Shown here: piece after piece, positions 44,156 to 52,549 of the stretch | How the letters are laid out: every line of letters starts with the position of its first letter | Position numbering within the stretch: position 1 is the stretch's first letter | Position numbers and translations under genes: made by a program | Notes under the pieces: model-generated | The model's database searches: none | Told to the model about the DNA's origin: nothing | The model's input: only the letters and a program-made list of their open reading frames with translations | Origin: Alistipes_A hominis | Lineage (GTDB): Bacteria > Bacteroidota > Bacteroidia > Bacteroidales > Rikenellaceae | Length of the DNA stretch: 64,000 nucleotides | NCBI RefSeq assembly: GCF_014288115.1 | Contig: NZ_JACOOK010000006.1 | Coordinates: forward strand, 62,001-126,000 | Direction of reading: 5' to 3'

Positions 44156-46627
44156 ATGGAAAAAGAAATCATAAATAAACGCCTGTCGGAACTGAAGACG
44201 TCGGAAGAAGGGGTCATCACCAAAGTGTTCGGACACGGCTCTTTTCGCAACCGGATCACAGAAATGGGATTCGTTCGCGGCAAAACGGTGCGGGTCATCA
44301 AAAACGCCCCGCTGTCGGATCCCATCGAATACGAAATCATGGGTTACCGCATCGCCCTGCGCAAAAGCGAGGCGGAACTGATCGAAGTTTCGCTGCCGAG
44401 CGGCGGAACGGCGGGGTCGGGACTTCCGTCCGGCGGAACGTTCCGGGACGAATCGGTCAACCGTTTTCAGCACGTAACGGGCCGAACCATCAACGTCGCG
44501 CTGGTCGGCAATCCGAATTCGGGCAAGACATCGCTGTTCAACGTCGCGTCCGGCTCCCACGAACGGGTCGGCAATTACAGCGGCGTGACGGTCGACGCCA
44601 AACAGGCCGTTTTCCGGCAGGACGGCTACACGTTCAACCTGTTCGACCTGCCTGGCACCTATTCGATCACCGAATACACGCCCGAAGAACTTTACGTGCG
44701 CCGGCACATTCTCGACGCCATGCCCGACGTGGTTATCAACGTGCTGGACGCCTCGAACCTCGAACGCAACCTGTTCCTGACCACGCAACTGATCGACATG
44801 GACTTGAAGGTCGTGATCGCGCTGAACATGTACGACGAGCTCGAAAAGTCGGGTCTGAAACTGGACTACCGTAATCTGGGCCGGATGATCGGAATCCCGA
44901 TCGTGCCGACCGTCGCCTCCCGCGGCGAAGGAATCCGGGAACTGTTCAAAACCGTGATCGACGTGTTCGAAGACAACGAACCGATCGTGCGGCATATCCA
45001 CATCAATTACGGGAAAGACATCGAACACAGCATCCGGCTGCTGCAAGACGAGATCTGGAAAAATACCGACCTGGTCGCCCGCTATTCGTCGCGCTATCTG
45101 GCGATCAAACTGCTTTGTAACGATAAAAACGGATACGAAGTGGTCGAACCGGCCGCCAACTTCGCCGAGATAAGCGCCGTGGCGGAACATGAACGGCAGA
45201 AACTCGAACGCCAGTACAAAGACTGCGTCGAAACGATCATTACGGACGCCAAATTCGGGTTCATCGCCGGAGCGCTCGAAGAGACCTGCCAGGGCATCAA
45301 CCTGCGTAAAAACCGGCCCGACGACCGCGTCGACCGGATCATGACCCACAAGGTCTGGGGACTCCCGATTTTCCTGCTGATCATGTGGATCATGTTCCAA
45401 ACGACCTTTTCGCTCGGCGGCGTCCCGGCCGGATGGCTGGAAACCGGCGTCGAATGGTTAGGGGACTTCATCGGCGGAATCATGCGGGAAGGCCCTTTGC
45501 GCGAGCTGATCGTCAACGGGATCATCAGCGGAGTGGGGGGCGTGATCGTCTTCCTGCCGAACATCCTGATCCTGTTCTTTTTCATCTCGCTGATGGAAGA
45601 CACCGGCTACATGGCGCGGGCGGCTTTCATCATGGACAAGTTGATGCACAAGATCGGATTGCACGGCAAATCGTTCATTCCGCTGCTGATGGGTTTCGGC
45701 TGCAACGTTCCGGCCATCATGGCCACGCGCACGCTCGAAAGCAGAAAAGACCGGCTGATGACCATGCTGATCATCCCGTTCATGTCGTGCAGCGCCCGGC
45801 TGCCGGTCTACGTCCTGCTGATCTCGGCCTTTTTCCCGTCGAACCAGGGACTGGTGCTGTTCTCGATCTACCTGATCGGCATCCTGATCGCCATCGGGTC
45901 ATCCATCCTGTTCAAAAAACTGCTGTTCGCAAAGGCGGAGGCTCCGTTCGTTATGGAACTTCCGCCGTACCGGATACCGACGACCCGCAACGTAGTCCGC
46001 CACATGTGGAGCAAAGGATCGCAGTACCTACGGAAAATGGGAACGGTCATCCTGGCTGCGTCAATCATCATCTGGGCCCTCGGATACTATCCGCGCAACG
46101 TGGAATATTCGGTCGATTACGACCGAGTGGCGGCCGAAATAGCCTCTTCCGGCCTGTCGCCCGAAGACGAGCAAGCAAAACTGCAGGAACTGAACGACAT
46201 CCGCCATGCCGAACACCAAAAGCAGTCCTATATCGGAAAAATCGGTCGTTTCATCGAGCCGGCGATCCGGCCGCTCGGCTTCGACTGGCAGATCGGAATC
46301 AGCCTGTTCAGCGGACTGGCGGCCAAGGAGATCGTCGTCAGTACGATGGCCGTGTTGAGCAACAGCGGGGACGACGACGCTTCGCTGGCCGAGAACCTGC
46401 AAAAACAGGTATACACGCAAGGCGACAAGGCGGGACAACCGGTCTACTCGCCGCTGGTAGCCTACACGCTGATGTTATTCATCCTGCTTTACGTCCCCTG
46501 CATCGCGGCCATCGTAGCCATACGCCGCGAAGCCGGTCGCAAATGGGCCGCGCTTTCGGTCGTCTATTCGACGGGCTTAGCATGGTTATTGTCTTTTGTC
46601 GTTTACCAGATAGGAAGCTGGCTATAA
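44156..46627 (+). CDS. feoB: Ferrous iron transporter FeoA-FeoB fusion
   Basis: It imports Fe2+ across the inner membrane. The 823 residues start with an SH3-like FeoA domain (about 1-80, with MGFVRGKTVRVI and YEIMGYRIALRKSEAELI), followed by a Gly/Ser-rich linker. The FeoB G domain carries the P-loop GNPNSGKT (G118-K124), the DLPGTYS switch and NMYDEL specificity motif. The membrane part has the two GATE regions with VFLPNILILFFFISLMEDTGYMARAA- and MGFGCNVPAIMATRT-type motifs. FeoA-FeoB fusions are common in Bacteroidota. It is followed 12 bases later by a small Cys-rich protein. Confidence 0.95.
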   Translation: MEKEIINKRLSELKTSEEGVITKVFGHGSFRNRITEMGFVRGKTVRVIKNAPLSDPIEYEIMGYRIALRKSEAELIEVSLPSGGTAGSGLPSGGTFRDESVNRFQHVTGRTINVALVGNPNSGKTSLFNVASGSHERVGNYSGVTVDAKQAVFRQDGYTFNLFDLPGTYSITEYTPEELYVRRHILDAMPDVVINVLDASNLERNLFLTTQLIDMDLKVVIALNMYDELEKSGLKLDYRNLGRMIGIPIVPTVASRGEGIRELFKTVIDVFEDNEPIVRHIHINYGKDIEHSIRLLQDEIWKNTDLVARYSSRYLAIKLLCNDKNGYEVVEPAANFAEISAVAEHERQKLERQYKDCVETIITDAKFGFIAGALEETCQGINLRKNRPDDRVDRIMTHKVWGLPIFLLIMWIMFQTTFSLGGVPAGWLETGVEWLGDFIGGIMREGPLRELIVNGIISGVGGVIVFLPNILILFFFISLMEDTGYMARAAFIMDKLMHKIGLHGKSFIPLLMGFGCNVPAIMATRTLESRKDRLMTMLIIPFMSCSARLPVYVLLISAFFPSNQGLVLFSIYLIGILIAIGSSILFKKLLFAKAEAPFVMELPPYRIPTTRNVVRHMWSKGSQYLRKMGTVILAASIIIWALGYYPRNVEYSVDYDRVAAEIASSGLSPEDEQAKLQELNDIRHAEHQKQSYIGKIGRFIEPAIRPLGFDWQIGISLFSGLAAKEIVVSTMAVLSNSGDDDASLAENLQKQVYTQGDKAGQPVYSPLVAYTLMLFILLYVPCIAAIVAIRREAGRKWAALSVVYSTGLAWLLSFVVYQIGSWL

Positions 46628-46639
46628 AAAACGGTAAAT

Positions 46640-46825
46640 ATGCAGGGAATCATTACGGCAATCATCATCGCGGCGGCATTCGTTTACACGCTGTTTTCCA
46701 TCTACCGGTGGAACAAGCGGAAAGGGTGCGGATGCGGATGCTCCGATAAAAGGAGCGGAGAGTGCGACCTGTGCGACGGCTGTTCCGAATGCAGTAAACG
46801 CGACCGGAAAGAGGGAAGGCGGTAA
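46640..46825 (+). CDS. FeoB-associated Cys-rich membrane protein
   Basis: The 61-residue protein has one N-terminal membrane helix (IITAIIIAAAFVYTLFSIY, about 3-21) and a short basic tail with seven cysteines (GCGCGCSDKRSGECDLCDGC then SEC). This matches the small FeoB-associated Cys-rich proteins that follow feoB in many bacteria and may bind Fe2+ near the pore. It lies 12 bases after feoAB and is too short for many gene callers. Confidence 0.85.
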   Translation: MQGIITAIIIAAAFVYTLFSIYRWNKRKGCGCGCSDKRSGECDLCDGCSECSKRDRKEGRR

Positions 46826-46840
46826 GAAGCGGTCTTTTAG

Positions 46841-46872
46841 GTTGACTTTATACGCTCGTTTTTATAATTTTG
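46841..46872 (+). promoter_or_regulatory. Promoter for the LRR lipoprotein gene
   Basis: GTTG (46841-46844) and TAATTTTG (46865-46872) are 20 bases apart. The -7 box is perfect. It lies 40 bases before the start codon. Confidence 0.65.
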
Positions 46873-46912
46873 CAACTGTTTACGAGCGAACCAAACTACA
46901 AATAAAAGAACG

Positions 46913-48319
46913 ATGAAAAGATTTTTTGCATTTTTGGTTCTCGTCGCCTGTATCATGAGTGGCTGTAACAAAGACAACGAAAGCCCTGAAATGACCATTG
47001 GCAACATCACCGTTTCCGACAAAAACGAAATGAACCAGCGGCTCTACGCCGACCGCAACCAAAGCGGATTCGAATTTACCGCCGCGCAGTCCTGGAACGC
47101 CACCGTCACCGAAACCGGCTCCAAAGCAACCAACGCCACGTCGTCCCCGGACTGGATCGAACTGAGCCGATACGACGGCCCTGCCGGAAAATACCGCCTG
47201 ACGATCGATCTGGAAACCAACACTACCGGCGCGGTGCGCACGGCGGTCATTACGATCGTCTGCGGTGACACCCGCATCACAGTCACGATACGACAGGAAG
47301 CCACTACCGAAAGCGGAGACATTCCGGATGACGGCGAAGAGGTAAACCCTTCCTACGGAGATACGACGGTAGTCGATATTCCGGACGAGAATTTCAGGAA
47401 CTTCCTGATCGAAAACAAAAACTGCGGTTCGTTGGGCGGAAAAATACGTCAGTTCGAACTGGATATGATCGAATACATCGACTGTTCGGGACAGAACATC
47501 GCCTCGCTGGAAGGGATCGACCATTTCAGGCGGCTGCTCGGTCTGAACTGCCTGGGCAACCCGATCACGTCGCTCGACCTGTCCGGCAATACCGTTTTGC
47601 GGGAACTGGCATGCAGCGGCAACGGTAGCGACACGGGCGAAGAAACGAAAATTATGTCGCTCGACCTGACCGGCTGCGAATCGCTCGAAAAGCTGACCGC
47701 ATACAGTCTGGACGTGGAATCGATCGTCGGACTGTCTACCTGCAAAGAATTAAAGATCCTTATCGCGGAATCCTGCAAGATCGCCGCCGGACTGGATCTG
47801 AAAGCATGCAAAAATCTGGAATCGGTAAAATTGAACTATAACGATTACCCGGCAATCGACGTTTCGGGATGTACCCTGTTACAGACCATCGACTGCGGCT
47901 ACTCGGACAAAACGCTGGAAACGCTCAACGTGACCGGATGTTCCTCCCTGAAAACATTGGTTATCAATGACAGTAAACTCCGCGAACTCGATCTGGCCGG
48001 ATGCCCGTCTCTCGTCACGCTGACCTGCGAACACGGCGCACTGCAAAGTCTCGACCTGTCGCCCTGCAAGGCATTGTCTGAACTGAACTGTAATAAAAAC
48101 GAGCTCACGCAACTCGATATCTCATGCTGCCCGGAAATAACGACCGTGGAAGTCCCGTACAACCGACTCTCCGAAATCGACGCCCGAGCCAACAAGAATC
48201 TCGAAAAACTGGACGTAACTTACAACGAAGCGGGCATGAACATCTACCTGCTTGAATCGCACAAAGCATGGCCGTTCGAACTTAAAAAAGACCACGACGC
48301 CAACGTCTTCTACGAATAA
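46913..48319 (+). CDS. Leucine-rich-repeat lipoprotein with BACON-like domain
   Basis: The 468-residue protein starts with a lipoprotein signal (MKRFFAFLVLVACIMSGC, Cys18). A BACON-like beta-sandwich follows (about 30-130), with SWNATVTETGS, PDWIELSRYDGPAG and TITVTIRQEA-type strands. Residues about 150-460 hold at least ten LRRs of the LDLTGCxSLxxL type, in which the tip residue is often Cys-Gly or Gly-Cys. It is probably an outer-membrane or surface lipoprotein for binding; the ligand is unknown. It has its own promoter and ends before a long palindrome. Confidence 0.85.
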   Translation: MKRFFAFLVLVACIMSGCNKDNESPEMTIGNITVSDKNEMNQRLYADRNQSGFEFTAAQSWNATVTETGSKATNATSSPDWIELSRYDGPAGKYRLTIDLETNTTGAVRTAVITIVCGDTRITVTIRQEATTESGDIPDDGEEVNPSYGDTTVVDIPDENFRNFLIENKNCGSLGGKIRQFELDMIEYIDCSGQNIASLEGIDHFRRLLGLNCLGNPITSLDLSGNTVLRELACSGNGSDTGEETKIMSLDLTGCESLEKLTAYSLDVESIVGLSTCKELKILIAESCKIAAGLDLKACKNLESVKLNYNDYPAIDVSGCTLLQTIDCGYSDKTLETLNVTGCSSLKTLVINDSKLRELDLAGCPSLVTLTCEHGALQSLDLSPCKALSELNCNKNELTQLDISCCPEITTVEVPYNRLSEIDARANKNLEKLDVTYNEAGMNIYLLESHKAWPFELKKDHDANVFYE

Positions 48320-48335
48320 GACGCATCCCGAACGG

Positions 48336-48369
48336 GCGAAGCGGCGGAGCGATCGCTCCGCCGCTTCGC
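48336..48369. terminator. 34-bp perfect palindrome between convergent genes
   Basis: The arms 48336-48350 and 48355-48369 are perfect 15-base complements around GATC. It lies between the LRR lipoprotein and the TSCPD gene. It lacks a U-tract, but position suggests a shared terminator. Confidence 0.65.
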
Positions 48370-48387
48370 TTATACCGGCACGTCCGG

Positions 48388-48642
48388 TTATCCGACCTGT
48401 TCCAGCGCCCGGGCCAACTGATCGGGGCAGGAAGTGCCTTTCCCCCTGCAATCGATCCCTTTCAAACGGGCGATCGCTTCGTCCACAGGCATCCCTTTTA
48501 CCAGCGAGCAGATCCCCTGCGTATTGCCGTGACAACCGCCGACGAAGACCACTTCGCATATTTTACCGTCTTCGACCGCCGCGTGGATCATTTTGGAACA
48601 TACCCCGCCTACCGGAGTATAATCAATCGTTTTTGCGCTCAT
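48388..48642 (-). CDS. TSCPD-domain protein
   Basis: The 84-residue cytoplasmic protein matches the small TSCPD family (TIGR03905-like). It carries FVGGCHGNTQGICSLVKGM (about 33-51) and the family-naming GTSCPDQLARAL (about 69-80); the cysteines may bind a metal. The same fold occurs at the C-terminus of some ribonucleotide reductases, but its role as a stand-alone protein is unknown. The start at 48642 is the first ATG after the long upstream open frame that overlaps the LytTR gene on a different frame. Confidence 0.85.
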   Translation of the reverse strand: MSAKTIDYTPVGGVCSKMIHAAVEDGKICEVVFVGGCHGNTQGICSLVKGMPVDEAIARLKGIDCRGKGTSCPDQLARALEQVG

Positions 48643-48667
48643 TGCATGAAAGTTTGAATTCGACTTG

Positions 48668-48675
48668 CAAAGGTA
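48668..48675 (-). promoter_or_regulatory. Candidate -7 box for the TSCPD gene
   Basis: On minus, TACCTTTG matches TAnnTTTG, 26 bases before the start codon. The -33 element is not evident. The gap to the LytTR gene is only 56 bases. Confidence 0.4.
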
Positions 48676-48698
48676 GCAAATTCCGGCCGTTTTATCCG

Positions 48699-49433
48699 TC
48701 ACAACAGTAACGAGCGGCGCGACAGCAACTGCATGAAACGTTCCCGGTAAGAGTCGGACACCGGAATATATACCTTCCCGAACACGATCCGGTTCCGTTC
48801 GATCGTTTTGATCTTGTCCACATGGACGATAAACGAACGGTGCACCCGAACGAAACGGTCGGCAGGCAGGGTTTCCTCGATAGCTTTCATGCTCATCAGC
48901 GTCATCACGGAAGCCCCGTCTTCGGTATGTATCTTTACGTAATCTTTCACGCCTTCGATATACAGGATCTGATCGAGGCGCAGCTGCACCATCTTGTATT
49001 CGGTCTTGACGAAAAGAGTTTGCGCGGATCGGCCCTGGGCAACCGGCCCCTCCTGTTTGCCGTCCTGAAGCCCGAACCAACGCTGCGCTTTGTCGGCGGC
49101 CCGCAGGAACTCGGCATAACTGATCGGTTTGAGCAGGTAATCCAGCGCATCGACCCGGAATCCTTCCAGCGCGTACTGTTCAAACGCTGTCGTAAAAACC
49201 ACCCGCGTTTGCGTTCCGATCATCCGCGAAAGCTCCAGCCCGTTGAGCTGCGGCATCTGGATATCCAAAAAAATCAGGTCGATCTTTTCGCGCTGCAAAA
49301 CGGTCAGCGCTTCGACCGCACTGGAACACGCTCCCGCAAAATGCAGGAACGGCGTCTGCTTTACATAACCCGCCAGCAGGTCCCGCGCCAGCGGTTCATC
49401 GTCCACGACAAGCGATTCGATAGCCATCGTCAA
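48699..49433 (-). CDS. LytTR-family response regulator
   Basis: The 244-residue protein has a receiver domain (about 5-115, with the acidic DDE pair near residues 11-13 and phospho-acceptor Asp57 in LIFLDIQMP) and a C-terminal LytTR DNA-binding domain (about 145-244, EGVKDYVKIHTEDG and RVHRSFIVHVDKI). It shares an ATGA overlap (49430-49433) with the histidine kinase, so the two are translationally coupled. It is the last gene of the tolC-macAB operon. Confidence 0.93.
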   Translation of the reverse strand: MTMAIESLVVDDEPLARDLLAGYVKQTPFLHFAGACSSAVEALTVLQREKIDLIFLDIQMPQLNGLELSRMIGTQTRVVFTTAFEQYALEGFRVDALDYLLKPISYAEFLRAADKAQRWFGLQDGKQEGPVAQGRSAQTLFVKTEYKMVQLRLDQILYIEGVKDYVKIHTEDGASVMTLMSMKAIEETLPADRFVRVHRSFIVHVDKIKTIERNRIVFGKVYIPVSDSYRERFMQLLSRRSLLL

Positions 49434-50494
49434 AGGTTTATAATCAGTTGCGACATATAACGATCTCCCAGCCGTTCCGTCCGCAAAATGTGCCGGTTCG
49501 GATAAATCAGGTTCAGCCTTTTACGCAGATTGTCGAGCCCGATCCCGGAACCGCTGCGGTCGTGGTCGTCTTTCGGGAAATAGCTATTCTCGATCGTGCA
49601 GACCAGCGTATCGGCTTCGGTAATCCGGAAAGCAATGCTGACGAACGATTTTTCGGACGGGCTTACCCCATGCTTGAACGCATTCTCGATCAGCGTGATG
49701 AACAGCAGCGGAGCTACCATATACCCCCTGCCGTCATCGGGAATGTCGATATTCAATTTCACCTGATCGGACGACAACCGCAAGCTCATCAACTCGATGT
49801 AATTTTTCATAAATGCGAACTCCTTGTCGAGCGAGATCAAGTTCTGATTGTTGTCGTACAACACGTAACGCAGCAAATGACTCAGGCTGTGGACGGCATA
49901 CTGCGCCTGCGGGGGATTCAACTGGATCAGCGCATAGATATTATTCAGCGTATTGAACAGGAAATGCGGATTCAACTGACTCTTCAGGTTTTTCAGTTCG
50001 GCCTGCGTCCGTTCCTTTTCGATCTCCTGCTTTTCGGCCTCGGTACGGTACCAGTTACCGGTCATTTTGATCGCCACGCTCAGAGCGACCGTCAGCGCCA
50101 GCAGCATAAAATTCCACATCAGGAAAAAATAGGCCGGAGGGCCGTGGTGTCCGTCACCCTTCCGGGGCAGATCGGTCATAACGTACAGTCGGAAAATCTC
50201 GTGCCAGAAATGCTGGAACAGGTCTACCGCGACGATCAGCAGCAAGTTCATCAGAATAAAACGTCCCAGATGCTTGCGGAACAACTGCCGGTCGATCAAC
50301 ACGCAGTAATTGATGTAAAACACGATGATGAACGTCACCGGAACGACACAGAAATCGAGATATCGACTCAACGAAAAGGTCGCGTCATTCCTTCCGTACG
50401 CAAAAAAGAACGGCGACGTGAACATCAATCCCCAGGCGATCGAATGGATTGCAATCTGGAAAAATCGGTTCTTTTTACACTGAGGCATGTTCAT
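49430..50494 (-). CDS. LytS-type sensor histidine kinase
   Basis: The 354-residue membrane protein has about four N-terminal helices (about 10-140) and no large sensory domain. The His_kinase domain follows, with the phospho-acceptor His177 in NPHFLFNTLNNIYALI and an ATPase domain with the N box LIENAFKHG and a GSGIGLDNLRKRL G box. Its start follows the macB permease by 51 bases and its end overlaps the response regulator. The signal is unknown but may be linked to the pump's substrate. Confidence 0.92.
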   Translation of the reverse strand: MNMPQCKKNRFFQIAIHSIAWGLMFTSPFFFAYGRNDATFSLSRYLDFCVVPVTFIIVFYINYCVLIDRQLFRKHLGRFILMNLLLIVAVDLFQHFWHEIFRLYVMTDLPRKGDGHHGPPAYFFLMWNFMLLALTVALSVAIKMTGNWYRTEAEKQEIEKERTQAELKNLKSQLNPHFLFNTLNNIYALIQLNPPQAQYAVHSLSHLLRYVLYDNNQNLISLDKEFAFMKNYIELMSLRLSSDQVKLNIDIPDDGRGYMVAPLLFITLIENAFKHGVSPSEKSFVSIAFRITEADTLVCTIENSYFPKDDHDRSGSGIGLDNLRKRLNLIYPNRHILRTERLGDRYMSQLIINL

Positions 50495-50545
50495 TTTGTT
50501 TCCGTAAATTTAAGCGTTTTTATTCAATCCGCCAATCCGGCCCGG

Positions 50546-51766
50546 CTATTCGTAGCGGATCGCTTCGATCGGGTCGAGGTTCGAGGCCTTCTGGGCCGGA
50601 TACCACCCGAAAAAGATTCCGGTCACGGTGCAGACGGCGAACGACAAAATCACCGAATAGGGCTGCACGAATACCGGCCAGCCGGCCGCATGCTTAATCA
50701 CCGCCGACGCCCCGATCCCGAGAACGACTCCGATAATACCGCCCATCACGCTGATAATCACGGCTTCAATCAGAAATTGCCACAGGATATGCCGTCCTTT
50801 GGCTCCGATCGACATCCGCAACCCGATCTCCCGGGTACGCTCGGTTACCGACACGTACATGATGTTCATGATCCCGATCCCGCCGACCAACAGCGATATG
50901 CCCGCGATACAGGCCAGCAGGATGGTCATCAGGTCGGTCGTCGAACTCAACATCGAACTCAGTTCTTCCTGCGAACGGATGTTGAAATCGTCGTCGTCCC
51001 CCGCCTTGATCTTATGGTTCTGCCGCAGGATGGCCGTCAGTTCGTCGATCGCCTCGCCGGACATCTCTTCGCTGATAGCCGATGCGAAAATTCCCTGCAG
51101 ATAAGTGATCGCCAGAATACGTTTCTGCACGGTAGTATACGGAGCCAGTATGAGGTCGTCCTGATCCTGTCCCATCGAATTATAGCCTTTCGGCGTCAGC
51201 ACGCCGATGATTTTGAACGGAATCTTCCCGAAACGGATCGTCTTGCCGAGCGGATCCTCACCGTTCGTAAACAGGTTCTCGACCACGGTTTTCCCGACCA
51301 CGCACACTTTGGCGGCCCGCCGGATATCCTGATCGGTGAACATTTCGCCTTCGCCGACCGAATATTTTCGAATCTCCATATAGTCCTGGTTGATGCCGTA
51401 GACCGAAGTAGGGGCGTTGTTGGCCCCGTTGACGACCTGTCCGCTGCTGTTCACCACCGGCGAGCAGGCGCTGATATAGGAAGCCTCGTGAATAATGGTC
51501 TGGTAATCCTCCATTTTTAGCGTCTGCATACTACTGGCGCTCTGACGTACGCCGCCGAAACGGCCGGCTCCCGGATGTACCATGATCATGTTCGATCCCA
51601 TTTCGGAAATCTGCTCCCGAATACTGCGTTTCGACCCCTGACCGATGGCCAGCATCGCGATCACCGACGCGACGCCGATGATGATCCCGAGCATCGTCAA
51701 AAAGCCCCTGAACTTATTGTTCGAAAGCGCTTTCAGCGCAATTTTTATCAGATTCTTGTAATTCAT
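50546..51766 (-). CDS. MacB-type ABC transporter permease
   Basis: The 406-residue permease has the MacB/LolCE topology: one N-terminal helix (about 18-40, with TMLGIIIGVASVIAMLAIG), a large periplasmic domain (about 45-280) and three C-terminal helices (about 285-385, LLVGGIGIMNIMYVSVTERTREIGLRMSIGAKG). It carries no ATPase domain of its own; that is the preceding gene. With the adaptor and TolC upstream it forms a MacAB-TolC-like mechanotransmission pump. Confidence 0.9.
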   Translation of the reverse strand: MNYKNLIKIALKALSNNKFRGFLTMLGIIIGVASVIAMLAIGQGSKRSIREQISEMGSNMIMVHPGAGRFGGVRQSASSMQTLKMEDYQTIIHEASYISACSPVVNSSGQVVNGANNAPTSVYGINQDYMEIRKYSVGEGEMFTDQDIRRAAKVCVVGKTVVENLFTNGEDPLGKTIRFGKIPFKIIGVLTPKGYNSMGQDQDDLILAPYTTVQKRILAITYLQGIFASAISEEMSGEAIDELTAILRQNHKIKAGDDDDFNIRSQEELSSMLSSTTDLMTILLACIAGISLLVGGIGIMNIMYVSVTERTREIGLRMSIGAKGRHILWQFLIEAVIISVMGGIIGVVLGIGASAVIKHAAGWPVFVQPYSVILSFAVCTVTGIFFGWYPAQKASNLDPIEAIRYE

Positions 51767-51776
51767 AATCCCCGTT

Positions 51777-52529
51777 TTATTGGCCGCTGTCCTGCGGCAG
51801 CGAATCGAGTACTTCTTTGGCGGAACGGACTTGCGTATTCTGCACGTCCTCGACGATCCGCCCGTCGCGCAGCACGATGTTGCGGCTGCAGAACTCGGCG
51901 ATCTCCGGATTGTGCGTTACGAAAACGATCGTACGCCCTTCCCTGTGCAGCTTTTGAAAAAGCGTCAGGATCTCGAACGACGTCCGCGTATCGAGGTTAC
52001 CCGTCGCCTCGTCGGCCAGAATCATCACCGGATCGTTCACCAGGGCCCGCGCGATGGCCACCCGCTGCTGCTGGCCGCCGGACATCTGGTTCGACCGGTG
52101 ATGAATTCGGTCGGCAAGTCCCACTTCATGCAAAGCATTGATAGAACGTTCTTTGCGATCGCGCGCCGAAACCGACGGATTGTAGAACAACGGCAGTTCG
52201 ACGTTTTCGAGCGCCGTCGTCTTCGGCAACAGGTTGTAGGACTGGAATACGAAGCCGATCTTACGGTTACGCAGCGTAGCGCGGTCGTTACGACTCATCT
52301 CGCGCACCGAAATCCCGTCCAGGTAGTATTCGCCCGCGGTCGCCGTATCCAGACACCCGAGCAGGTTCAGCAGCGTCGACTTGCCGGAGCCGCTGGTTCC
52401 CATGATCGTAACGAATTCCCCTTCCCGGATGCTGAACGACACCCCGCGCAACGCATGCACCGTTTCACCGCCCACGACGAAATCCCTGCGGAGGTTCTCG
52501 ACCCGTATAATATATTTTTCCATGATCAA
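51777..52529 (-). CDS. MacB/LolD-type ABC transporter ATPase
   Basis: The 250-residue ATPase has Walker A GTSGSGKST (about 43-51), the Q loop, signature MSGGQQQRVAIAR (about 147-159), Walker B VMILADEATGNLD (about 165-177) and the switch His in FVTHNPEIAEF. It is cytoplasmic. It lies 20 bases after the adaptor gene and 10 before the permease, fitting one MacAB pump. Confidence 0.93.
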   Translation of the reverse strand: MIMEKYIIRVENLRRDFVVGGETVHALRGVSFSIREGEFVTIMGTSGSGKSTLLNLLGCLDTATAGEYYLDGISVREMSRNDRATLRNRKIGFVFQSYNLLPKTTALENVELPLFYNPSVSARDRKERSINALHEVGLADRIHHRSNQMSGGQQQRVAIARALVNDPVMILADEATGNLDTRTSFEILTLFQKLHREGRTIVFVTHNPEIAEFCSRNIVLRDGRIVEDVQNTQVRSAKEVLDSLPQDSGQ

Positions 52530-52549
52530 ATCCTTATAAGTAGGAAAAT

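Noticed and set aside
48643..49080. In-frame upstream extension of the TSCPD gene
   Set aside because: It overlaps the LytTR gene in another frame, and the family starts at the ATG at 48642.
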